Shown here: positions 5,745 to 12,296 of the stretch, one piece after another
How the letters are laid out: each line of letters begins with the position of its first letter
Position numbering within the stretch: position 1 is the first letter of the stretch
NCBI GenBank assembly: GCA_009699025.1
Contig: WLOZ01000016.1
Location: 1-14,381, forward strand
Reading direction: 5' to 3'
Length of the DNA stretch: 14,381 nt
From: Actinomycetota bacterium
GTDB lineage: Bacteria > Actinomycetota > Actinomycetes > S36-B12 > CAIYMF01
Translations under genes and position numbers: made by a program
Notes under the pieces: model-generated
The model's database searches: none
Told to the model about the DNA's origin: nothing
Seen by the model: the letters and a program-made list of their open reading frames with translations, nothing else

Positions 5745-8192
5745 TTACTCTACGGCCATGTCCGTACGAATCGGCCGGCCCTGAATGGCACGCCACACGT
5801 TCGCCGGGGTGAGCGGCATGTCGGCGTGACGCACTCCGAACGGGCTGATTGCGTCGATGACCGCGTTAACGACCGCGGCGGGAGAGCCCACCGTGGCCGA
5901 CTCGCCCACGCCCTTGGCCCCAATGGGGTGGTGGGGCGACGGCGTGACCGTCTCGCCAAGCTCGTAGTCAGGGCACTCCATCGCCGTGGGCAGGAGGTAG
6001 TCCATGAACGAGCCGCCGAGGCAGTTGCCATCTTCATCGAACGCGATGAGCTCCATGAGCGCCATTCCGATGCCGTCGGCGAGGCCTCCGTGCACCTGAC
6101 CCTCGACAACCATCGGGTTAATACGAACGCCGCAGTCGTCAACCGCGATGAAGCGGCGCACCTTGACCTGTCCGGTGCCCGGGTCGACGTCGACGACGCA
6201 GATGTAGCAGCCGTAGGGGTAGGTGAGGTTCGGCGGGTTGTAGACAGCGGTGGCGTCGAGGTGACCCTCAACCCCCTCGGGCAGCTCAAGTGAGCTGTGC
6301 GACAGCAGGGCGATCTCCTGGATCGTCTTGCCACGCTCTCTATCACCCTTCACATACCAGCGGCCGAGCTCCCACTCGAGGTCGTCGGGAGCGCACTCGA
6401 GCGCCGCCGCAGCCACGATGCGAGCACGCTCGCGAACCTTGCGCGACACGACCGAAGCCGCCGCGCCTGACACAGGAGTCGAGCGCGAGCCGTAGGTGCC
6501 GAGGCCAAACGGGGTGTTGTCGGTGTCGCCGTGCACCACCTCGATGTCCTCGGGCGGAATGCCCAGCTCATGGCTCACGATCTGCGCGAACGTGGTCTCG
6601 TGGGCCTGGCCCTGAGACTGCACTGACAGGCGGAGCACCGCCTTGCCGGTGGGGTGAACGCGCAACTCGATGCCGTCGGCCATGCCCAGACCCAGGATGT
6701 CCATGGTCTTGCGCGGGCCGGCGCCGACGCCCTCGGTGAAGAACGAGATGCCGATTCCCATGTACTCGCCCTTGGCACGCTTCTCAGCCTGCTCGCGGCG
6801 GAGCTCGTCGTAGCCAGCGATCTCCATGGCGACGCGCATGGTCTTCTCGTACTCGCCCGAGTCGTACTCCCAGCCGGTGGGCGACATGTACGGGAACTGC
6901 TCGGGACGCAGCAGGTTCTTGAGTCGAAGCTCGGCCGGGTCCATCTGAAGCTCGGCGGCGAGGCAGTCGACCACCCGCTCGATGACGTACGCGGCCTCCG
7001 TGATGCGGAAGGAGCACGCGTAGGCAACGCCACCGGGAGCCTTGTTGGTGTAGACCGGGGTGACCTTGCAGTGCGCGGCCGGGTAGTCGTACGAGCCCGA
7101 GAAGATGTGGAAGAAGCCAGCCGGGTAGTTGGTCGGCTGGGCCACACCGTTGAAAGCGCCGTGGTCGGCGAGGACATCGACGTCGACAGCGAGGATCTTG
7201 CCGTCACGCGTCGCCGCAATGGTGGCCTTCATGTGGTAGTCGCGAGCGAACGAGGTGGAGACCAGATTCTCGTTGCGGTCTTCCATCCACTTCACCGGCT
7301 TGCCGGTGAGCAGGCTTCCGACCACCGAGAGCACGTAGCCCGGGTAGACACCGACCTTGTTTCCGAAGCCACCACCGATGTCGGGGCTAATCACCCGGAT
7401 TTTCTGCTCGGGAAGACCCGCCACCATGGCGTACACGGTGCGGTGCGCGTGAGGCGCCTGCGAGGTCGTGTAGAGCGTGAGCTGACCGGTGACCGAGTCG
7501 AGGTGGGCAACCGAACCGCAGGTCTCCATCGGAGCGGGGTGAACGCGCGGGTAGAGGATCTGCTCGGTCACCACGACGCAGTCGGGGTCAGCCTCGGCCC
7601 TCGCGATAGTTGCAGCGGTGAGCTCAGCGTCGCCCGACTCCCACGACTTGTTGCCGTGCACGTCGGTGATGCTGTTGTCGGTCTGGCCCTTGTCGTCGCG
7701 GATCACAGGAGCATCGGCGTCCATGGCCTTCTTGGCGTCCATGACCGGCTCGAGCACGTCGTACTCGACGTCAATCAGCTCGAGGGCATCCTTGGCGATG
7801 TATCGGTTCTCGGCGATGACAAAGGCGACCTCCTGGCCCTGGAAGCGCACCTTGTCGGTGGCTAGCACCGCCTGAGTGTCGTACGACAGGGTGGGCATCC
7901 AGGCGAAGTTGTCGCCGAGCAGCGACGGACGCGGCACCCCGGCGAGCATCTCGCCGGTGATGACGAGCACGACGCCGGGCAGGGCCTCAGCAGCGGACTT
8001 GTCAATCGACACGATGCGCGCGTGGGCATGGGGGCTGCGCAGGATCGCGCTATGCAGCATGCCGGGCAGATTCACGTCGTCGACGTAGTTGCCCTGTCCG
8101 CGCACAAAGCGGGCATCTTCGACGCGCTTCATGTTGCCGAAGCCCATCGGGTTACCGGCCGGACTCAGGGGCACTTCTTGAACAGCGGTCAT
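5745..8192 (-). CDS. coxL: Form I aerobic carbon monoxide dehydrogenase, large (Mo-Cu) subunit
   Basis: The catalytic subunit, 815 residues, binds the Mo-molybdopterin cytosine dinucleotide and the Cu-S-Mo centre and oxidises CO to CO2. The form I signature AYACSFR is present (codons at 7025-7005) with the copper-binding cysteine at residue 393. Form II relatives carry AYRGAGR instead. Cofactor loops include IGGGFGNKV (GGGFG at 273-277), and the catalytic base lies in GVGESATVG with Glu764. Both positions agree closely with the Oligotropha enzyme (Cys388, Glu763), and the length is typical. The ATG at 8192 overlaps the coxS stop as ATGA. The gene order M-S-L is that of known cox operons. The frame is intact throughout, with a TAA stop at 5747-5745. 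I see no signal peptide, consistent with a cytoplasmic enzyme facing the inner membrane. Confidence 0.98.
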   Translation of the reverse strand: MTAVQEVPLSPAGNPMGFGNMKRVEDARFVRGQGNYVDDVNLPGMLHSAILRSPHAHARIVSIDKSAAEALPGVVLVITGEMLAGVPRPSLLGDNFAWMPTLSYDTQAVLATDKVRFQGQEVAFVIAENRYIAKDALELIDVEYDVLEPVMDAKKAMDADAPVIRDDKGQTDNSITDVHGNKSWESGDAELTAATIARAEADPDCVVVTEQILYPRVHPAPMETCGSVAHLDSVTGQLTLYTTSQAPHAHRTVYAMVAGLPEQKIRVISPDIGGGFGNKVGVYPGYVLSVVGSLLTGKPVKWMEDRNENLVSTSFARDYHMKATIAATRDGKILAVDVDVLADHGAFNGVAQPTNYPAGFFHIFSGSYDYPAAHCKVTPVYTNKAPGGVAYACSFRITEAAYVIERVVDCLAAELQMDPAELRLKNLLRPEQFPYMSPTGWEYDSGEYEKTMRVAMEIAGYDELRREQAEKRAKGEYMGIGISFFTEGVGAGPRKTMDILGLGMADGIELRVHPTGKAVLRLSVQSQGQAHETTFAQIVSHELGIPPEDIEVVHGDTDNTPFGLGTYGSRSTPVSGAAASVVSRKVRERARIVAAAALECAPDDLEWELGRWYVKGDRERGKTIQEIALLSHSSLELPEGVEGHLDATAVYNPPNLTYPYGCYICVVDVDPGTGQVKVRRFIAVDDCGVRINPMVVEGQVHGGLADGIGMALMELIAFDEDGNCLGGSFMDYLLPTAMECPDYELGETVTPSPHHPIGAKGVGESATVGSPAAVVNAVIDAISPFGVRHADMPLTPANVWRAIQGRPIRTDMAVE

Positions 8193-8671
8193 GATGAGGC
8201 CACCTCACTGGTCGCAGGGTTGTCGGCTGCCCACTGGATGGCAGAGACGATGTTCTTGTACCCGGTGCACCGGCAGATCTGACCGGAAATGCACTCGCGA
8301 ATCTCCTCCTCGGAGGGCTTCGGGTTGTTGTCGAGCAGCCAGCGACCGGTCATCATCATGCCGGGGGTGCAGAAGCCGCACTGCAACCCGTGACACTCGA
8401 TGAAGCCCTGCTGGATGGGGTCGAGCTCAGCGCCGTTGGCGAGGCCCTCAACCGTGCGGATCTCGCGGCCATCGGCCATTACTGCCAGCATCGTGCAGCT
8501 CTTCACCGGCTCGTTGTCGACCCAGATCACGCACGTTCCACAGTTGGAGGTGTCGCAACCCCAGTGCGTTCCGCGCAGCCGAAGCTCATCGCGGATGAAG
8601 TGGACGAGCAGCATGCGCGGCTCGACCTCACGGGAGTACTCGGTTCCGTTAACGGTCATCGTCACCTGCAT
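8189..8671 (-). CDS. coxS: Carbon monoxide dehydrogenase small (2Fe-2S) subunit
   Basis: The 160-residue iron-sulfur subunit carries electrons from the Mo-Cu site to the FAD of CoxM. Both clusters are complete: the plant-type ferredoxin motif with Cys39, Cys44, Cys47 and Cys59, and the C-terminal helical cluster with Cys98, Cys101, Cys133 and Cys135 (CGFC and CRC motifs). The length is normal for the family. I chose the ATG at 8671, two bases after the coxM stop. It is preceded by an AGGGAG about 8 nt upstream, and the protein begins directly with the ferredoxin strand (MTVNGTEYSREV). The frame extends to 8785, but that part is the shadow of coxM. The stop overlaps the coxL start by 4 nt. Confidence 0.97.
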   Translation of the reverse strand: MQVTMTVNGTEYSREVEPRMLLVHFIRDELRLRGTHWGCDTSNCGTCVIWVDNEPVKSCTMLAVMADGREIRTVEGLANGAELDPIQQGFIECHGLQCGFCTPGMMMTGRWLLDNNPKPSEEEIRECISGQICRCTGYKNIVSAIQWAADNPATSEVASS

Positions 8672-8673
8672 GG

Positions 8674-9543
8674 TCAGGCTCCCTGGCTGGCTTGGGCAGA
8701 GCGACGAAGCGCCCGCAGTGTGAGTTCGTGGCAGAGGTGCTTCTTGTAGTCGGCCGGTCCGCGCTGGTCGGAGTTGGGGCTGCACGAGTCAGCCGCAATC
8801 TGCGCAGCTGCGGCGAAGTTCTCCTCCGACGCGGGCTTGCCAATCAGGTACTGCTCGGCGGCGGGGGCACAGAAGTGCGAGGCGCCCACCGCGGTGAGTC
8901 CGATGCCGCAGTCGGAGACCACGCCGTCTTTGACCACCACGAACGTGCCAGCCGAGGCCACCGGCCAGTCGCCGACCCGACGCTCGACCTTCTCGTAGGC
9001 GCTGCCGTTGCCCGGACGGATCGGGAATCTCACCTGGGTGAGGATCTCGCCGTCACCCACCTTGGTCTCGTAGGGGCCCTCGTGGAAGTCGCGAAGGGCG
9101 ATAGTGCGACTGCCCGACGAGTTCTGCACCACGACTGAGCCCCCGAGTGCAGAGCCCACCGCCGACAGATCCTCGGAGGGGTCGGCCTGACACATCGAGC
9201 CGCCGATGGTGCCGCGGTTGCGCACCACCGGGTCGGCGATGAGCTTCTCCGCCTCGCGGAAGATTGAGTAGTGCTCGAATAGCACCGGGGACGACAGCAC
9301 CTCGGCGTGACGCACCATGGCACCGATCACGATCTCGTTGCCCTCGATGCTGATGCCCTTGAGCTCGGCGACATCGTTGATGTCGATGAGCGCCTCGGGG
9401 CGCGCGATGCGCAGGCGCATCATCGGAATGAGGCTGTGGCCGCCCGCAATGATGCGGGCATCCTCGCCATACTTCTCGAGCAGCGCGATGGCGTCGGCAA
9501 CCGACGTGGCCTTCGCGTACTCGACCGGTGCGGGAGTCTGCAT
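8674..9543 (-). CDS. coxM: Carbon monoxide dehydrogenase medium (FAD) subunit
   Basis: The 289-residue flavoprotein subunit passes electrons from CoxS to the respiratory quinone pool. The two FAD-binding loops of the family are clear: AGGHSLIP at 33-40 and RGTIGGSMCQADPSED at 110-125. The C-terminal CO-dehydrogenase flavoprotein domain follows, ending near HELTLRALRR. The ATG at 9543 is preceded by a strong purine-rich site (AAAGGTGAGG), the best ribosome binding site in the operon, as expected for its first gene. A 106-nt gap separates it from coxG on the same strand. Downstream it is followed after 2 nt by coxS. Confidence 0.97.
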   Translation of the reverse strand: MQTPAPVEYAKATSVADAIALLEKYGEDARIIAGGHSLIPMMRLRIARPEALIDINDVAELKGISIEGNEIVIGAMVRHAEVLSSPVLFEHYSIFREAEKLIADPVVRNRGTIGGSMCQADPSEDLSAVGSALGGSVVVQNSSGSRTIALRDFHEGPYETKVGDGEILTQVRFPIRPGNGSAYEKVERRVGDWPVASAGTFVVVKDGVVSDCGIGLTAVGASHFCAPAAEQYLIGKPASEENFAAAAQIAADSCSPNSDQRGPADYKKHLCHELTLRALRRSAQASQGA

Positions 9544-9649
9544 ACCCTCACCTTTCTTGGGAGTGGGTGGTGGAGTGGCACAAACTAGATTTCCAGAGAC
9601 GCTAATGCCTGACGGCTAGCAGCGAGGGTGAACTGCTACTTCCTAACAA
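9544..9649 (-). promoter_or_regulatory. coxG-coxM intergenic region, possible operon promoter
   Basis: This is the only sizeable gap on the minus strand ahead of coxM, so a promoter for the nine-gene operon would be expected here if coxG is not the lead gene. A TANNNT box (TAGTTT, plus-strand positions 9582-9587) lies about 39 nt before the coxM start, but I see no convincing -35 box. A 6-bp inverted repeat (TAGCAG at 9617-9622, CTGCTA at 9633-9638) lies upstream of it and could be an operator or a weak hairpin. Alternatively the region is just a read-through spacer between coxG and coxM. Confidence 0.3.
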
Positions 9650-10297
9650 TCACCTACCGAAAACAACCCAGAGCACGACGACCACAACGATGATGCCGAC
9701 GACTATGGGCAGGGCGCGCTTGAGAACGGGGGCGACGGCGACCGAGCCGAGGTCGATTGCCTCAGCGGCCTTCACCGGAGCGGGGGCGGCGACGGGGGCC
9801 GGGGCGCCCTCACCAGCGGGGGCGGCGGCTGCGGCGGCAGCAGCGGCGCCCGAGGCAGCCATGTTCGTGGCCAGGTTGCCAGCGAACTGGTCGATGATGC
9901 GACCGGCTACGTCTTGCATGACGCCGCGCCCGAACTGGGCTGCCTTGCCAGTGATGGTGAGGTCGGTCACGACATTAACCCGCGTGGTGTCGGCCGTCTC
10001 GGCCACGAGGCTGGTGGTGACCAGCGCCTTCGCGGTGCCGGCGCCCTTGGTCTCCTTGCCGGTGCCCTCGATGATCGCGACGTGGGTGGCCTCGTCCTTG
10101 CTCACGAAGTGAGCCTCGCCACCGTAGGTCATGCTGACCGGGCCGAGCTTGACCTTGACGTTGCCGGTGAAGTTGTCACCGTCGACCGACTCGAGAGTGG
10201 CGCCGGGCATGCACGGGGCGACTCCCTGCACGTCGAGCAGTGACTTCCACGCGGTGTCGATGTCGGCGGGAACGGTGAACGAATTGACGAGTTCCAT
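9650..10297 (-). CDS. coxG: CoxG-like SRPBCC protein with C-terminal membrane anchor
   Basis: A 215-residue protein with a CoxG/SRPBCC domain (about 1-148), beginning MELVNSFTV and containing VAPCMPGATLESVDG (26-40) and the amphipathic FGRGVMQDVAGRIIDQFAGNL block near 122-142. Next comes an Ala/Pro low-complexity linker (about 149-178), then a single hydrophobic helix at 196-213 followed by only GR, a tail-anchor layout. CoxG is needed to tether CODH to the membrane in Oligotropha, and more recent mycobacterial work proposes that it carries menaquinone from the membrane to the enzyme. The visible domain plan fits both. I chose the ATG at 10297, with GGGAG 8 nt upstream. The frame opens to 10366, but the extra 23 residues match nothing. 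It lies upstream of coxM, unlike the downstream coxG of Oligotropha. Confidence 0.92.
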   Translation of the reverse strand: MELVNSFTVPADIDTAWKSLLDVQGVAPCMPGATLESVDGDNFTGNVKVKLGPVSMTYGGEAHFVSKDEATHVAIIEGTGKETKGAGTAKALVTTSLVAETADTTRVNVVTDLTITGKAAQFGRGVMQDVAGRIIDQFAGNLATNMAASGAAAAAAAAAPAGEGAPAPVAAPAPVKAAEAIDLGSVAVAPVLKRALPIVVGIIVVVVVLWVVFGR

Positions 10298-10389
10298 CAG
10301 TGATACTCCCGGGTCAGGGCATGGCGCCAGTGTGAGGCAGGACACAGAATCATCACCGTAGCCCATTTATTCTCAGTTGCACATTGTTC

Positions 10390-10407
10390 GCAGAACGAAC
10401 GTTCTGC
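10390..10407. promoter_or_regulatory. 18-bp palindrome resembling a Gram-positive LexA box
   Basis: A perfect 7-bp inverted repeat (GCAGAAC / GTTCTGC) surrounds the 4-nt spacer GAAC, between the divergent genes coxG and moaD. The core has the form GAAC-N4-GTTC, which is the core of LexA/SOS boxes in Bacillus and actinobacteria. The flanks differ from the usual TCGAAC form. It may be a site for another dimeric regulator. The site lies 93 nt from the coxG start and 41 nt from the moaD start, well placed to affect either. Confidence 0.4.
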
Positions 10408-10412
10408 TGCGC

Positions 10413-10447
10413 TGTCCCGCTCGCAGCCAGGGTCCTACGCTGGTTAC
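10413..10447 (+). promoter_or_regulatory. Possible leaderless moaD promoter
   Basis: A TANNNT -10 box (TACGCT, 10436-10441) ends exactly 6 nt before the moaD ATG, the spacing that places the transcription start at or within a base or two of the A of ATG. There is no Shine-Dalgarno in front of this start, as expected for a leaderless mRNA. The -35 region is weak (TGTCCC at 10413-10418 with a 17-nt spacer), so the call rests mainly on the -10 box and its spacing. Confidence 0.45.
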
Positions 10448-10702
10448 ATGAGTTCCCCCCACGTCGAGGCGCACCTGTTCGCCGCAGCTCGCGCCGCGGC
10501 CGGCACCCCTGTGCTCACGGTTCCCTCTGGAACCCTCGCCGAGGTGCTCAACTCACTCATCGCACTCGCCCCAGATTTGGCCGAGGTGCTGCCTCGATGC
10601 TCCTACCTGGTCGACGGGCTCTCGGTGAGGGCGGCCGAGATGCACACCCCTGTGGCTGCAGGCAGCCGCATCGACGTGCTTCCTCCTTTTGCCGGAGGCT
10701 GA
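10448..10702 (+). CDS. moaD: Molybdopterin synthase sulfur-carrier subunit MoaD
   Basis: An 84-residue ubiquitin-fold sulfur carrier. Its C-terminal Gly-Gly is thiocarboxylated and donates sulfur to MoaE to form the dithiolene of molybdopterin. The sequence starts with a beta-strand (VEAHLFAAARAAAG), has the LAEVLNSLIALAPDLAEVL helix and ends in DVLPPFAGG, the classic MoaD tail with nothing after the double glycine. Size is normal (about 80-90 aa). The start at 10448 has no ribosome binding site but a TANNNT box 6 nt upstream, so it may be leaderless. It is the only Moco gene here that stands alone. It is divergent from coxG and convergent with moaA, and no MoeB/MoeZ activating enzyme is in the window, so that function must be encoded elsewhere. 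ThiS is an alternative identity, but the moaA/moaE context favours MoaD. Confidence 0.9.
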   Translation: MSSPHVEAHLFAAARAAAGTPVLTVPSGTLAEVLNSLIALAPDLAEVLPRCSYLVDGLSVRAAEMHTPVAAGSRIDVLPPFAGG

Positions 10703-10707
10703 CCGAA

Positions 10708-10738
10708 CCCGGGGCACTTCCCCGGCCTGAAAAAGTGC
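10708..10738. terminator. Stem-loop between convergent moaD and moaA
   Basis: The 39-nt gap between the two converging genes contains a 6-bp GC hairpin (CCGGGG at 10709-10714, loop CACTT, CCCCGG at 10720-10725). A second, mutually exclusive pairing is possible between GCACTT (10714-10719) and AAGTGC (10733-10738). An A-run at 10730-10734 lies to the right, so the minus-strand transcript meets the U-run before the hairpin. A plus-strand transcript has no U-run after the stem. It is therefore not a textbook intrinsic terminator in either direction, but a bidirectional structured terminator is plausible. Confidence 0.35.
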
Positions 10739-10741
10739 GGC

Positions 10742-11752
10742 TCAGCCGCCGATTGCCGACATCGGGCGGTCTGGCTTGACGAAGCTCGGATCGTTGATTC
10801 CGTGGCCCGGTAGCTTGTCGGCCACCACCAGCCGCAGCCGCCGCTCAACCTCGGCCCGACGCTCGTCGGGGTTGAGGGCCTCATCGCGCAGCGCCGCGCG
10901 CAGGTCGAGCTCGTCACGCGCGAACAGGCAGTTACGCAGTTGGCCGTCGGCGGTAATGCGCAGGCGGTCGCACGCCGCGCAGAACGGACGGGTCACGCTG
11001 GCGATGATTCCAACTGTCGCGGGGCCGCCGTCGACGAAGAACTCCTCGGCCGGCGCCGAGCCTCGCGACGGTACCGCAGTGAGCGTGTACCGCTCGCTCA
11101 GTCGCTCGAAGATGTCGTCAGCTGTGATCATCTCGCCCCGCGCCCAGAGGCCCCCAGCGTCGAGCGGCATTTGCTCGATGAAGCGCAGCCGCCAGCCCTC
11201 GTGAAGCGCGCGCTCGAGCAGCGCGACTGCTTCGTCGTCGTTGACGCCGCGCATGAGCACGCTGTTGACCTTGACCGGCGTGAGACCGGCCGCTTGGGCA
11301 GCCTTGAGCCCGGCGAGTACATCGTCGAAGCGGTCGCGGAAAGTGAGCGCCTTGAACCGATCGCGATCGAGGGTGTCGAGGCTCACGTTGACCCGCTCGA
11401 GGCCTGCGTCGCGCAGTGGCCGCGCCAGATCGGTGAGTCGTAGAGCGTTCGTGGTGAGGCTGATCGATGGAGTGTGCTCGAGCTCGTTGATGCGCCGCAC
11501 GATGTCGACCACATCGGGGCGCAGCAGGGGCTCGCCGCCGGTGAGACGTACGCCGGTGATACCCAGCCCGGTGGCCACGTCGAGGACGAGCATCAACTCG
11601 TCGGTGGTGAGCAGGGTCGGCCCCGGAAGCCAGTCGGCAAAGTCGGCCGGCATGCAGTACGTGCACCGAAGGTTACAGCGATCGGTGAGCGACACCCGTA
11701 GGTCGCGATGCACGCGACCATAGGTGTCGACCAGGGGCAGGAACGTGCTCAT
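10742..11752 (-). CDS. moaA: GTP 3',8-cyclase MoaA (radical SAM)
   Basis: A 336-residue radical SAM enzyme that starts molybdenum cofactor synthesis by cyclising GTP. The N-terminal SAM cluster motif CNLRCTYC gives Cys26, Cys30 and Cys33. VRLTGGEPLLRPD follows as the SAM-binding GGEP. The C-terminal second cluster, specific to MoaA, has Cys258, Cys261 and Cys275, and the protein ends in AIGG, the conserved Gly-Gly tail that reaches into the active site. Length is normal. I chose the ATG at 11752, which overlaps the moaE stop as ATGA. An open frame to 11767 adds only five residues. Translation is probably coupled to moaE. Confidence 0.97.
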   Translation of the reverse strand: MSTFLPLVDTYGRVHRDLRVSLTDRCNLRCTYCMPADFADWLPGPTLLTTDELMLVLDVATGLGITGVRLTGGEPLLRPDVVDIVRRINELEHTPSISLTTNALRLTDLARPLRDAGLERVNVSLDTLDRDRFKALTFRDRFDDVLAGLKAAQAAGLTPVKVNSVLMRGVNDDEAVALLERALHEGWRLRFIEQMPLDAGGLWARGEMITADDIFERLSERYTLTAVPSRGSAPAEEFFVDGGPATVGIIASVTRPFCAACDRLRITADGQLRNCLFARDELDLRAALRDEALNPDERRAEVERRLRLVVADKLPGHGINDPSFVKPDRPMSAIGG

Positions 11753-12171
11753 GCGCAGTTCACCCATTCGTCAGTGCCGTCGGAGAAGACCTGGTGCTTC
11801 CACACCGGGAGTCGATGCTTGGTCTCGTCGACAAGGTCGGAGCAGGCTGCGAAAGCCTCCTTGCGATGCACGGCGCTGACCGCCGCCACAAGCGCCGACT
11901 CGCCGATAGCCAGCGGACCCACCCGATGCATCACAGCGATGGCCACGACGTCGTGGCGTGCCGCGACGTCGGCCGCCACAGCGGCAAGCACCTGCGCCGC
12001 CGTGGGGTGTCCTTCGTACTCGAGGCTCACCACCGGGCGGTCGTGGTCGTGGTCGCGCACATCGCCCGAGAAGCTCACCACGGCGCCAGCAGAGCGGTCA
12101 GCCACCAGGGCCTCCATGTCGGCGACGGTGACAGGCGACTCCACCACATCTGCTCGGCGAACCACGGTCAT
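11749..12171 (-). CDS. moaE: Molybdopterin synthase catalytic subunit MoaE
   Basis: The 140-residue catalytic subunit of molybdopterin synthase accepts sulfur from MoaD thiocarboxylate. The family motifs are FSGDVRDHD (34-42), LEYEGH (50-55), MHRVGPLAIGE (81-91) and KHRLPVWKHQVFSDG (118-132), the last holding the two catalytic-pocket lysines (Lys118, Lys125). The ATG at 12171 has no Shine-Dalgarno but a CATACT box 6 nt upstream, so this may be another leaderless start. The frame opens to 12408, which is a shadow across the divergent promoter region and the xdhC2 start and fits no family. It is co-transcribed with moaA through a 4-nt overlap. Confidence 0.95.
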   Translation of the reverse strand: MTVVRRADVVESPVTVADMEALVADRSAGAVVSFSGDVRDHDHDRPVVSLEYEGHPTAAQVLAAVAADVAARHDVVAIAVMHRVGPLAIGESALVAAVSAVHRKEAFAACSDLVDETKHRLPVWKHQVFSDGTDEWVNCA

Positions 12172-12207
12172 GAGCCCAGTATGGGCGTCACTGTCGCCTG
12201 TTGCCCA
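12172..12207 (-). promoter_or_regulatory. Possible leaderless moaE promoter
   Basis: On the minus strand CATACT (12183-12178) lies 6 nt before the moaE ATG, and TGGGCA (12207-12202) lies 18 nt further upstream. Each box matches the housekeeping consensus at 4 of 6 positions. No ribosome binding site precedes the ATG. It is weaker than the facing xdhC2 promoter because the -10 box departs from TANNNT at its first base. Confidence 0.35.
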
Positions 12208-12239
12208 CCCGCACAGGAGATCGACCGACTCCAGCTTCG

Positions 12240-12264
12240 CACCTGACCACTCAGCGATCAGGTG
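12240..12264. promoter_or_regulatory. Inverted repeat overlapping the xdhC2 -35 box
   Basis: A perfect 7-bp inverted repeat, CACCTGA (12240-12246) and TCAGGTG (12258-12264) with an 11-nt spacer, sits in the moaE/xdhC2 divergent region. Its right arm covers the start of the predicted -35 box of xdhC2 (12262-12267), so a bound dimer would block RNA polymerase there. Centre-to-centre spacing of the arms is 18 bp. The regulator is unknown. Confidence 0.4.
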
Positions 12265-12296
12265 ACGCCCGTGGCTAACGCCCCTACTCTGAGGGC
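12262..12296 (+). promoter_or_regulatory. Leaderless xdhC2-mocA promoter
   Basis: GTGACG (12262-12267), a 17-nt spacer and TACTCT (12285-12290) form a good actinobacterial housekeeping promoter. The -10 box ends exactly 6 nt before the ATG at 12297, so transcription should begin at or next to the start codon. A GAGGG lies between box and ATG but is too close to the start to act as a ribosome binding site. Confidence 0.6.

Noticed and set aside
6654..7865. Long plus-strand open frame (403 codons) antisense to coxL
   Set aside because: It mirrors the codon bias of coxL on the other strand. Its product is rich in His, Val, Gly and Asp, without any family motif.
10298..10366. Start of coxG at 10366
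   Set aside because: The extra residues have no match and a ribosome binding site precedes the ATG at 10297. The SRPBCC strand starts there.
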